Part shown: one piece after another, positions 33,469 through 41,907 of the stretch
Numbering within the stretch: position 1 is the stretch's first letter
Layout: the number at the start of each line of letters is the position of its first letter
From: an uncultured Oscillospiraceae bacterium
GTDB taxonomy: Bacteria; Bacillota; Clostridia; Oscillospirales; Oscillospiraceae
NCBI GenBank assembly: GCA_934597255.1
Contig: CAKTQV010000004.1
Location: 124,001 to 188,000 of the forward strand
Length of the DNA stretch: 64,000 nt
Direction of reading: 5' to 3'
Notes under the pieces: generated by a model
Told to the model about the DNA's origin: nothing
What the model saw: only the letters and a program-made list of their open reading frames with translations
The model's database searches: none
Position numbers and translations under genes: made by a program

Positions 33469-34440
33469 ATGCCGAATTGTGACGATGTGAAAATGAACAT
33501 CATAGACGGACGACAAAACGGCCTGCGTCCGGCGCCGCCGTTTCCGCCGGGCTGCTGCTGTCCCACGATGATCGCCGGCCCGACCGGCCCGATCGGCCCC
33601 CGCGGTTTCCCCGGAGCCACCGGCCCGGCCGGCGCGGTTGGCGCGACCGGCCCGACGGGAACGACCGGCTCAACGGGGGCGACCGGCCCAACGGGGGCGA
33701 CTGGCCCGACGGGAGCGACCGGCCCGACGGGAGCGACTGGCCCGACGGGGGCGACCGGCCCAACGGGGGCGACCGGCCCAACGGGGGCGACCGGCCCAAC
33801 GGGGGCGACTGGCCCAACGGGAGAAACCGGCGCGACAGGAGAAACTGGCCCGACGGGAGCCACCGGGCCCACCGGCCCGACGGGAGAAACCGGCGCGACA
33901 GGAGCCACCGGGCCCACCGGCCCAACGGGAGAAACGGGCGCCGAGGGCGCGGCTGGCGCGACCGGGCCTGCCGGCCCGACAGGGGAGACCGGCGAGACGG
34001 GCCCTACGGGTCCTACCGGCCCTACGGGGCCTGCCGGAACGGCGGTCACGGCGGAAAACGCCCTGGCCTATGCCGTCACCGGCGGCGAAACGGCGGCCGG
34101 CGCGGCGATACCCTTTGAAACGACCACGGTGAATGCGCCCGGCGGAAGCATTGCCCGCCAGAGCGAAACGACGCTGACGCTGCAGCCGGGAACGTACCAG
34201 ATCACGTTCGTCTCGGACGTGACCGGCACGGATGCGAACGTGGGCGCGGCGCTGGAAAACACCGCCGGAACGGTCAGCTATGCCGCGGCGAGCACGCCCG
34301 TTACCGGCACGCAGACGCGCCGCATCGTCCTGACGACGATCCTGACGCCCACCGCGGCCGATACGCTCTCGGTCGTCAACAACACCGGCGGCCCGCTCAA
34401 TTACGCCAACAGCAGCCTCACGGTATCCAGACTCGCGTGA
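33469..34440 (+). CDS. Collagen-like repeat protein with a C-terminal beta-sandwich domain
   Basis: A 323-residue protein. A short N-terminal part with a Cys cluster (GCCCPTM) precedes about 50 Gly-X-Y triplets, mostly GATGPT pairs (about residues 35-190). The C-terminal ~130 residues, rich in Thr/Val/Gly, fit a BclA/C1q-like trimerising domain. No Sec signal is visible at the start. Proteins of this form occur in the exosporium or on the surface of spore formers, so a spore-coat or surface filament role is likely but inferred. The ATG at 33469 follows AGGAGG; an ATG at 33448 lacks a site. Length may vary between strains through the DNA repeat. Confidence 0.85.
   Translation: MPNCDDVKMNIIDGRQNGLRPAPPFPPGCCCPTMIAGPTGPIGPRGFPGATGPAGAVGATGPTGTTGSTGATGPTGATGPTGATGPTGATGPTGATGPTGATGPTGATGPTGATGPTGETGATGETGPTGATGPTGPTGETGATGATGPTGPTGETGAEGAAGATGPAGPTGETGETGPTGPTGPTGPAGTAVTAENALAYAVTGGETAAGAAIPFETTTVNAPGGSIARQSETTLTLQPGTYQITFVSDVTGTDANVGAALENTAGTVSYAAASTPVTGTQTRRIVLTTILTPTAADTLSVVNNTGGPLNYANSSLTVSRLA
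33571..34035 (+). repeat. Tandem coding repeat (18-bp units) for Gly-X-Thr collagen triplets
   Basis: Near-identical 18-base units (GCGACCGGCCCAACGGGG and close variants) are most regular at about 33675-33830, with GAAACC-type variants later. All units keep frame for Gly-Ala-Thr-Gly-Pro-Thr. Most changes are at third positions. Confidence 0.9.
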
Positions 34441-34480
34441 TACGGAGCGGCGGCGGCCGCGGCGCTTGAGGCGCATGAAT

Positions 34481-34521
34481 AAAAACGCCCCCTTGTGAGC
34501 CTTGTCTCACGAGGGGGCTTC
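34481..34521 (+). terminator. Terminator of the collagen-like gene
   Basis: Stem GCCCCCTTGTGAG / CTCACGAGGGGGC (one G-T pair, loop CCTTGT), preceded by AAAAAC and followed by TTCTGC. Confidence 0.75.
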
Positions 34522-34557
34522 TGCACGCCTCGGAAAAGTTTGGCCGGCCGGCCCGGA

Positions 34558-34586
34558 TTGACTTTGTCCGCCGCTTATTATATAAT
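34558..34586 (+). promoter_or_regulatory. Promoter of the LRR-protein gene
   Basis: TTGACT (34558-34563) and perfect TATAAT (34581-34586), spacer 17 bp. The leader to the ATG is about 57 bases. Confidence 0.8.
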
Positions 34587-34649
34587 GTATCATGTATTGT
34601 TATGTAAATCAGTTTTGAACCACTCCGAAAGGATAATGAGGCATCGGAT

Positions 34650-36569
34650 ATGAGATCAAGAAAACGCAGGAACAACCAGCCGCTTCTCATCGCGGGCATT
34701 GCCGTGGCCGTCGTGGTGATCCTTGTGGTGACCGTCTGTATCATCAGCGCCGCCAGCCGCAACAGCAAATACGAGGCGCTGTATCAGGACGCGCAGCGAA
34801 GCTATGTGGCCGAGGAGTACGATTATGCGCTCCAGTACGCGCAGAAGGCGCTTGAGGTCAAGGGCGTCTCGCGGGCAAAGAAGGAGGCCGTTTATCTGCT
34901 GATGGCGGATATCTATGTGGCCAAGGGCGACCCGGAGAGCGCCAAGACGCTGATCTACAACGCCTATATGGAGCTGGGAACGGCAAAGCTGGAGGAAAAG
35001 CTGCTGGAGCTCAACGAGCTCGTGGGCGACGGCGGCGGGGAGCTGCAGATCGGCAGCGTGAATCTCAAGCGCAGCGCGGTGAGCGCGGTCCTGAGCAGCA
35101 TGGGGCTGAAATCGGCCGATATCGCGCCTCTTGCGCAGCTGACGAAGCTGCAGACGCTGACGCTGTCGCAGAACGAGCTGGACGATATCTCCGTGCTGTC
35201 GTCGCTGAAGAACCTGACGTATCTGCAGCTGGCGGACAACAAGATCACCGATCTTTCGCCGCTCAAGGAGCTTACGATGCTCAAGTCGCTGTATCTGGAC
35301 GGCAACCCTATCACGGATTTCACGCCGCTGTACGGGCTGACCGGCCTGACGGTGCTGAGCCTGAACAACATCGAGCTGAGCGACGATCAGCTTTCCACGC
35401 TGAAAAACAAGCTGCCGGACTGCGACATTCTCAACGACAAGGACGCGCCCACGGAGCTGAAGCTCGGCGGGCAGACGATCCCCGTGGACAGCACCTCGGT
35501 CAATCTGGCCGACGCTGGCATCACGGACATCAAGGACTTCGTCTATCTGACGAAGCTGGAAACGCTGGATCTGAGCGGCAACAGCGTGCGCGATATCAAG
35601 CCGCTGGAAACGCTCGTGCTGCTGGAGCATCTGTCGCTCAAGGGCAACGGGATATCGTCCATCACGCCGCTTTCGGCGCTGGTGAATCTGACCTATCTCG
35701 ATCTGCGCTCCAACTCCGTCAAGGATCTCACGTCCCTGTCCAAAATGAAGGGGCTGACGGAGCTGTATCTGGACGGCAACAGCCCCATGACGCTCTCGCC
35801 GCTGGCCAATCTCTCGGAGCTTACGACGCTGAGCCTGAAAAACTGCGGGCTGAAGGACGCGGATCTGGAGTATCTCAAGGGGCTCAACCGCCTGCGCTCG
35901 CTTTCGCTCGACGGGAACGACAAGCTGACCGGCTCGGCGCTGCTGGCGCTGGAGCAGGCGCTGCCCGACTGCAATATCTCCGCGCCGGATGTGGTCCTGT
36001 CCGTTAAATGGAACGGCACGGAATACGGCGTGGACTCCACGAGCATCACGGCCACCAACTGCGGCATCAGCGATATCAGCATGCTCAAATCGTTCAAGAA
36101 GCTGGAGTTCCTCGATCTGAGCGGCAACAGCGTTTCGGACGCCTCGGCGCTGTCCGGGCTGACAACGCTGACGGAGCTGAGCCTGGCCGGCAACCGTCTC
36201 ACCACGGCGCGCGATCTGCAGGGGCTCACGAATCTGAAGGTGCTGGATATCTCGGACAACGCGGACATCACGCTGACGAGCTATCTTGCCAATCTGAAGA
36301 AGCTGGAGTATCTGGACATCTCCGGAAACAAGGGCATCGTGGATGTGACGCCGCTGTACGGGCTGACGAATCTGCGCCAGCTGGATGTGTCCAACACGGG
36401 GCTGACCTGGGAGCAGGTGTCGGAGCTGGCCAGCCGGCTTTCGGGCTGCCAGGTCCTCACGGATCTGAGCGAGCCGACATCTTCCCCGTCCCCGACGGCC
36501 GAGCCCACCCCCGCGCCGACAGCGGCGCCTACCCCGACGCCCGCGCCGGAGATCGTGGACGAAACGTAA
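34650..36569 (+). CDS. Membrane-anchored TPR/leucine-rich-repeat protein
   Basis: A 639-residue protein with a basic N-terminus, one membrane anchor (about residues 11-35), and a TPR-like helical region (YEALYQDAQRSYVAEEYDYA onward, about 41-105). Then come about 15-18 SDS22/internalin-type LRRs (such as LETLDLSGNSVRDIKPLETL), interrupted by three spacers where the chain restarts (near residues 260-295, 435-475). It ends in a Pro/Thr-rich tail (PTPAPTAAPTPTPAP). The LRR part is probably extracellular and binds protein or glycan; no LPXTG or catalytic domain is seen. Single-gene unit with its own promoter and terminator. Confidence 0.85.
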   Translation: MRSRKRRNNQPLLIAGIAVAVVVILVVTVCIISAASRNSKYEALYQDAQRSYVAEEYDYALQYAQKALEVKGVSRAKKEAVYLLMADIYVAKGDPESAKTLIYNAYMELGTAKLEEKLLELNELVGDGGGELQIGSVNLKRSAVSAVLSSMGLKSADIAPLAQLTKLQTLTLSQNELDDISVLSSLKNLTYLQLADNKITDLSPLKELTMLKSLYLDGNPITDFTPLYGLTGLTVLSLNNIELSDDQLSTLKNKLPDCDILNDKDAPTELKLGGQTIPVDSTSVNLADAGITDIKDFVYLTKLETLDLSGNSVRDIKPLETLVLLEHLSLKGNGISSITPLSALVNLTYLDLRSNSVKDLTSLSKMKGLTELYLDGNSPMTLSPLANLSELTTLSLKNCGLKDADLEYLKGLNRLRSLSLDGNDKLTGSALLALEQALPDCNISAPDVVLSVKWNGTEYGVDSTSITATNCGISDISMLKSFKKLEFLDLSGNSVSDASALSGLTTLTELSLAGNRLTTARDLQGLTNLKVLDISDNADITLTSYLANLKKLEYLDISGNKGIVDVTPLYGLTNLRQLDVSNTGLTWEQVSELASRLSGCQVLTDLSEPTSSPSPTAEPTPAPTAAPTPTPAPEIVDET

Positions 36570-36600
36570 GGTCCGGAAATTGAAGAATTTTTAACAATAT

Positions 36601-36634
36601 CCGCGGGAGCTATTGCTCCCGCGGCTGCTTTATG
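36601..36634 (+). terminator. Terminator of the LRR gene, overlapping the hpf -35 box
   Basis: Stem CCGCGGGAGC / GCTCCCGCGG (loop TATT) is followed by CTGCTTTAT. The second arm contains the TTGCTC -35 element of the next promoter. Confidence 0.7.
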
Positions 36635-36641
36635 CTATACT
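36613..36641 (+). promoter_or_regulatory. Promoter of hpf
   Basis: TTGCTC (36613-36618) and TATACT (36636-36641) with a 17-bp spacer, 24 bases before the ATG and close to an AAGGAGG site. Confidence 0.7.
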
Positions 36642-36665
36642 GAAAGAACAAAGGAGGTAGTTTGT

Positions 36666-37202
36666 ATGACATTTACCTTTACCGGCAAGAAGATGGATGT
36701 GAGCGACGAGCTGCGCGCCTATGCGGAGCGCAAGATCGGCAAGCTCGACCGGCTTTTCCGCAGCGAAAGCGAGGCCTTCGTCACCTTCAGCACCGAACGG
36801 GGCCGTTTCCGCGCCGAGGTCACGCTGCGCAACAACGGCATCTACTACCGCGTGTCCGAGCTTACGAGCGATATGTACGCCTCCATCGACTCCGCGGTGG
36901 CCTCCATCGAGCGCCAGATCCGCAAGAACAAGACCCGTCTTGAAAAGCGTCTGCGTGAAAATGCGTTTGAGCGCAGCGCCGTGCCGGAGCTGGACGAGGA
37001 GCCGGAGGAATTCCGGATCATCCGCGCCAAGCACTTCCCCATCAAGCCCATGCAGCCGGAGGAAGCCATTTTGCAGATGGAGCTGCTCGGCCATGAGTTC
37101 TTCGCCTTCTGCAACGAGGACGAGGACGGCGCCTTCGCCGTGGTCTATAAGCGCAAAAACGGCGGCTACGGTCTCATCTGCGCCAGCGACGCGGAGGAAT
37201 AA
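36666..37202 (+). CDS. hpf: Ribosome hibernation-promoting factor, long form
   Basis: A 178-residue protein that dimerises 70S ribosomes into inactive 100S particles in stationary phase. The N-terminal ~100 residues form the ribosome-binding domain (MTFTFTGKKMDVSDELRAYA; YASIDSAVASIERQIRK), a linker follows, and the C-terminal ~60 residues (IIRAKHFPIKPMQPEEAILQ; GHEFFAFCNEDEDG) are the dimerising domain that defines the long form of Firmicutes. The AAGGAGG site is 9 bases before the ATG. Monocistronic, between terminators. Confidence 0.96.
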   Translation: MTFTFTGKKMDVSDELRAYAERKIGKLDRLFRSESEAFVTFSTERGRFRAEVTLRNNGIYYRVSELTSDMYASIDSAVASIERQIRKNKTRLEKRLRENAFERSAVPELDEEPEEFRIIRAKHFPIKPMQPEEAILQMELLGHEFFAFCNEDEDGAFAVVYKRKNGGYGLICASDAEE

Positions 37203-37214
37203 AAACCGAAACAA

Positions 37215-37247
37215 AGGAGCCGTTCCCCAGCGGGGAACGGCTCCTTA
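37215..37247 (+). terminator. Terminator of hpf
   Basis: 15-bp stem (37215-37229 / 37233-37247), AGC loop, T-poor tail. Its GAGCCGTTCC core recurs in the hairpin at 44207. Confidence 0.75.
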
Positions 37248-37260
37248 TCCGATCCGGGCA

Positions 37261-37296
37261 AAAAGGCGGACGATCCAGCGACCGTCCGCCTTTTTT
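37261..37296. terminator. Second terminator between hpf and the convergent ferredoxin gene
   Basis: Stem AAAAGGCGGACG / CGTCCGCCTTTT followed by TT; A-rich on the left, so it can act in both directions. Confidence 0.85.
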
Positions 37297-37310
37297 GGGC
37301 AGAAATGGAT

Positions 37311-37949
37311 TTATTCCGCGTCGCCTCCGCGGCGGCGGCGACGGCGTCCGCCGCCGGCCTCGGCGCTGAAGCTGCCGACGGGGACCGGCGCCTCGGGCAG
37401 CGCGGGCTTGACCATGCCGGCCTTCGTGAACGCGCCGGCCGGGCAGGCGGCAAAGCACTGGCCGCAGTGGGTGCAGCGCGCGGTGTCGACCACGGAGATC
37501 AGACCCTCGCCGCCGCTGACGGCGCCGGCCGGGCAGACGGACGGGCACTTTCCGCAGCCCGTGCACTTGGCGGGATCGACATAGACGTCATAGAAGCACT
37601 CGAGCGTGGTGCAGCGCTTGCGGCGGTGGTTGTCCCACTCGGCGCGGTAAGTCTCGATCGACCACAGCACGTTCTTGGCGGTAAGCTCGGAGACCTCGCA
37701 GCCGGGCGTGGTGGCGAGATATTTTGCCAGATCAAGCGCCAGATCCACGTCCTCGGCCTCGGCGTGGCCGGCGACCAGATCGGACAGGATGGTCTTCAGC
37801 TGAGTCAGACCGTCGCGGCAGGTCACGGATTTGCCGCAGTCGGCCTCGCGGGCGGCGGACACGCAGTCCAGCGCCCAGCGGACGGGGCACATGCCCTCCC
37901 GGAACGTGTCGCGGGAGCAGACGGATTCTTTTCCGATATCGCAGTACAT
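37311..37949 (-). CDS. Ferredoxin-domain subunit with a NuoF-C-like N-terminal part
   Basis: A 212-residue iron-sulfur protein. The N-terminal part (CGKSVTCRDGLTQLKTI, about residues 38-54) resembles the [4Fe-4S] domain at the C-terminus of NuoF/HydB. Two [4Fe-4S] ferredoxin motifs follow: CTGCGKCPSVCP (about 128-139) and CTHCGQCFAACP (about 157-168). The tail is basic, with a run of six Arg before GGDAE. No FMN/NADH domain is present. It starts 14 bases after the NuoG-GltD gene in the same operon and is likely its electron-transfer partner (inference). GGGAGG precedes the ATG. Confidence 0.82.
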   Translation of the reverse strand: MYCDIGKESVCSRDTFREGMCPVRWALDCVSAAREADCGKSVTCRDGLTQLKTILSDLVAGHAEAEDVDLALDLAKYLATTPGCEVSELTAKNVLWSIETYRAEWDNHRRKRCTTLECFYDVYVDPAKCTGCGKCPSVCPAGAVSGGEGLISVVDTARCTHCGQCFAACPAGAFTKAGMVKPALPEAPVPVGSFSAEAGGGRRRRRRGGDAE

Positions 37950-37963
37950 ATTCCCGGCCTCCC

Positions 37964-40090
37964 TTACTTTATGCTGTATTCCGTCCACAGACGGGTCTTT
38001 TCGATGTCCTTGCGCAGGTCGCACTGCAGGCAGCGCGTGGCCTCGCATTTGGCCTGCTCGCAGGTGTAGGTGGTGAACACGGAGGCGTCGGGGTTGGCCA
38101 GACGCTCCTCCGGACTGAGCAGCGGCATATCGACGCGCGCAAGCTTGCCGAAGTTCGCGTATTCGCCGATCTGCGGGTCGCGCGTGCGCTCGACGAGCGT
38201 CTCGTCGATCTCGCCGTCGCCGCCGAGATAGCGGTCGACGATGGGAACGACCTCGCGCGCCTGCGCGATGGCCTTGATGACGAAGCTGATGCCCGTGATC
38301 ACGTCGCCGGCGGCGAAAACGCCGTCAAGGCTGGTGATGTGCTCGGGCTTGCCGTTTTCGGGATTGATGGGGAAGCCGCGGGACAGCTCGATGCCAAAAT
38401 CGTCGAAGTCGTCCAGACCCGGCCGCTGGCCGGTGGCGAAGATGACGGAATCGCAGGGGATGACCATCTGGCTGCCCTCCTCGGCGACCTCGGTGACGCG
38501 GCCGGTGGCCTTGTCGTAGGTCGAGGAGATGACGGTGTGCACGCGCAGGCCGGTGACCTGCTCGGGCGTGCCCTCGATGGCTTCAAAGCTGCGGCCCTCG
38601 TAGGAGACGATGCCCTCCTCGCGGCCCTGCACCTGATCCTCCTCGTCGGCGAGGATCTTGTCGCCCTTTTCGAGGCAGGCGAGGTTGACCGTCAGCCCCT
38701 TGCGGACGAGCGAACGGGCGCAGTCGTAGCCGACGGAGCCGGCGCCGATGATGCACACGGTCTTTCCGAGCTTGTCCATGCTCTCGCCGGCGTGGATCTC
38801 GGCGAGAATGTCGATGGCGGTGTAGACCTGCTTGAAATCGCTGCCGGGTATGGGGAGCTTTTTGCCCTTGGAGACGCCGGCGGCGATGAGCACCGCGTCG
38901 TATTCCGCGCGCAGCGCCTTGACGTCGGAGATCTCGCGGCCGCATTCGTAATCAACGCCGGAGTCGACGATGTACTGGATCTCGCTCTTGACGGCCTCGA
39001 GCGGCAGACGGTACGCGGGCATGCCGCTGGTCATCGGGCCGCCGAGCTGCGGACGCTTTTCAAAGACCTTGACGTCGTGGCCGAGCTTGTTGAGATAATA
39101 GGCCGCCGTCAGGCCGCAGGGGCCGCCGCCGATCACGGCGACCTTTTTGCCCGTGCGGGGCTTGTGGAAGCCCTTGGTCTTCCAGCTCTGGTCGCGGTCG
39201 TTCTCCACGGCGAAGCGCTTGAGATCGCGGATGGCGATGGACTCGTTGAGCGCCTGGTGCTTGCAGCCGGTCTGGCACAGATGGTTGCAGATGTAGCCGA
39301 GCGTGTGGGGGAAGGTGACCTTCTCGCGGATGATGCCGACCGCGTCGGTATAGCGGCCCTCGCGCACGGCGCGAATGTAGGCGGGAATGTCGATGTGCGC
39401 CGGGCACTCGACCTGGCAGGGAACGATGGACTGGTCGGCGGGGACGTCCTGACGGAACAGGCCCTCCGCGTCCACGAGCGCGCCCGTCGGGCACACGGCC
39501 ACGCAGGCCGAGCAGAAGCGGCAGCCCGCGTCGAGCAGGGGCAGATCGCCCTCCGTGCCGATGTAGGTCTCGCCGTTTTTCTTGTTGTACTGCAGCACGT
39601 TCGCGCCGCGCAGATCGCGGCAGGCGCGCACGCAGCGGCCGCACTGGATGCAGCGCTCCATCTCGCGCAGCACGATGGGGTTGTTGGTGTTGATGCCGTT
39701 GCAGGTCTTGACGACCGAGTGCATCCGCGCGTGGGCCACGGAGAGATACTGCATCAGCGTCTGCAGCTCGCACTTGCCGAAGCGCTTGCAGCCGGTGCAG
39801 TCATGGGGGTGGCCGGCAAGCATCAGCTCCATCGCCATGCGGCGGCGGGCAAGCAGATCCTCCGATTTCGTCGTTACGCGCATGCCCTCCGATACCGGCA
39901 GCTCGCAGGAGCAGAACACGCCGTCGCGACCCTCCACGGTCACGACGCACAGCTTGCAGTTGGCCTGCACCGGCAGATCGGGATGCGTGCACAGATGGGG
40001 GATATAGATGTCGGCGGCCAGCGCGGCTTCCAGCACGCTCTGACCCTCGCGGGCTTCGACCTCGTGCCCGTCGATGTAGAGTTTGACCAT
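37964..40090 (-). CDS. NuoG-GltD fusion: iron-sulfur FAD/NAD(P)-binding oxidoreductase
   Basis: A 708-residue multi-cluster flavoprotein. It begins with a NuoG-like [2Fe-2S] domain (C34, C45, C48, C60 or C62) and the His/Cys [4Fe-4S] segment (HPHDCTGCKRFGKC, about 94-107). Two ferredoxin clusters follow (CIQCGRCVRAC near 147; CRFCSACVAVCP near 190). From about 225 it is GltD-like, with an N-terminal Cys cluster (CNHLCQTGCKHQ), FAD motif VAVIGGGPCG near 315 and NAD(P) motif VCIIGAGSVG near 443. The C-terminus has CEQAKCEATRCLQC. The layout suits an NAD(P)H:acceptor enzyme working with ferredoxin or a dehydrogenase/hydrogenase. First gene of a two-gene operon. Confidence 0.88.
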   Translation of the reverse strand: MVKLYIDGHEVEAREGQSVLEAALAADIYIPHLCTHPDLPVQANCKLCVVTVEGRDGVFCSCELPVSEGMRVTTKSEDLLARRRMAMELMLAGHPHDCTGCKRFGKCELQTLMQYLSVAHARMHSVVKTCNGINTNNPIVLREMERCIQCGRCVRACRDLRGANVLQYNKKNGETYIGTEGDLPLLDAGCRFCSACVAVCPTGALVDAEGLFRQDVPADQSIVPCQVECPAHIDIPAYIRAVREGRYTDAVGIIREKVTFPHTLGYICNHLCQTGCKHQALNESIAIRDLKRFAVENDRDQSWKTKGFHKPRTGKKVAVIGGGPCGLTAAYYLNKLGHDVKVFEKRPQLGGPMTSGMPAYRLPLEAVKSEIQYIVDSGVDYECGREISDVKALRAEYDAVLIAAGVSKGKKLPIPGSDFKQVYTAIDILAEIHAGESMDKLGKTVCIIGAGSVGYDCARSLVRKGLTVNLACLEKGDKILADEEDQVQGREEGIVSYEGRSFEAIEGTPEQVTGLRVHTVISSTYDKATGRVTEVAEEGSQMVIPCDSVIFATGQRPGLDDFDDFGIELSRGFPINPENGKPEHITSLDGVFAAGDVITGISFVIKAIAQAREVVPIVDRYLGGDGEIDETLVERTRDPQIGEYANFGKLARVDMPLLSPEERLANPDASVFTTYTCEQAKCEATRCLQCDLRKDIEKTRLWTEYSIK

Positions 40091-40204
40091 AAACCAAAGT
40101 CACCTCGTCTATGTTTTTTTCTGTCATCGCTCATTTTAACATATTCATCAGCGTTATGGTAGCACATTTTTAATAATTAATTTATTGTCATTTCCAATCA
40201 GCGG

Positions 40205-40233
40205 TTGAAATATTGCCTGCGAGCGCATATAAT
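40205..40233 (+). promoter_or_regulatory. Promoter of asnS
   Basis: TTGAAA (40205-40210) and perfect TATAAT (40228-40233), spacer 17 bp. The leader is only about 50 bases, too short for a T-box. Confidence 0.8.
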
Positions 40234-40290
40234 ACCAATGTTACGCATCCATTGATGTTTTAGAAAATTCTGAGAAAAGGAGGGTCATGG

Positions 40291-41685
<1,395 letters not shown>

Positions 41686-41702
41686 AAACTGAAAGCACAG
41701 CG

Positions 41703-41740
41703 GCGGGCCGTTCGGACGAGCGGCCCGCGTTTTCTTTTTT
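41703..41740 (+). terminator. Terminator of asnS
   Basis: Stem GCGGGCCG / CGGCCCGC with a 10-base loop, then GTTTTCTTTTTT. Confidence 0.88.
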
Positions 41741-41769
41741 CGGGATCGGGAAGCAGGATTTATTTAACA

Positions 41770-41798
41770 TTGACAGAAGTATAACAATATCGTATGAT
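41770..41798 (+). promoter_or_regulatory. Promoter of the hydrogenase gene
   Basis: Consensus TTGACA (41770-41775) and TATGAT (41793-41798), 17 bp apart; the leader is about 100 bases. Confidence 0.8.
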
Positions 41799-41907
41799 AA
41801 CAGCGGCGTTTGTGTGTATTTGCCGCCGCTTCGGGGGATAAAACCGCGAAACGGGCAGAAACAGACAGACGTTTTGCGTGAAACGGGATACAAAGGAGCC
41901 AGAGACG

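Noticed and set aside
33571..34035. CRISPR-like array
   Set aside because: The repeats are contiguous 18-base units in frame coding for Gly-X-Y triplets; there are no unique spacers and no cas genes.
37724..40162. Long plus-strand open frame opposite the NuoG-GltD gene
   Set aside because: Composition artefact of the GC-rich third positions; the sense protein has all expected cluster motifs.
40234..40290. T-box or riboswitch before asnS
   Set aside because: The leader is about 50 bases with no terminator/antiterminator pair or T-box motif.
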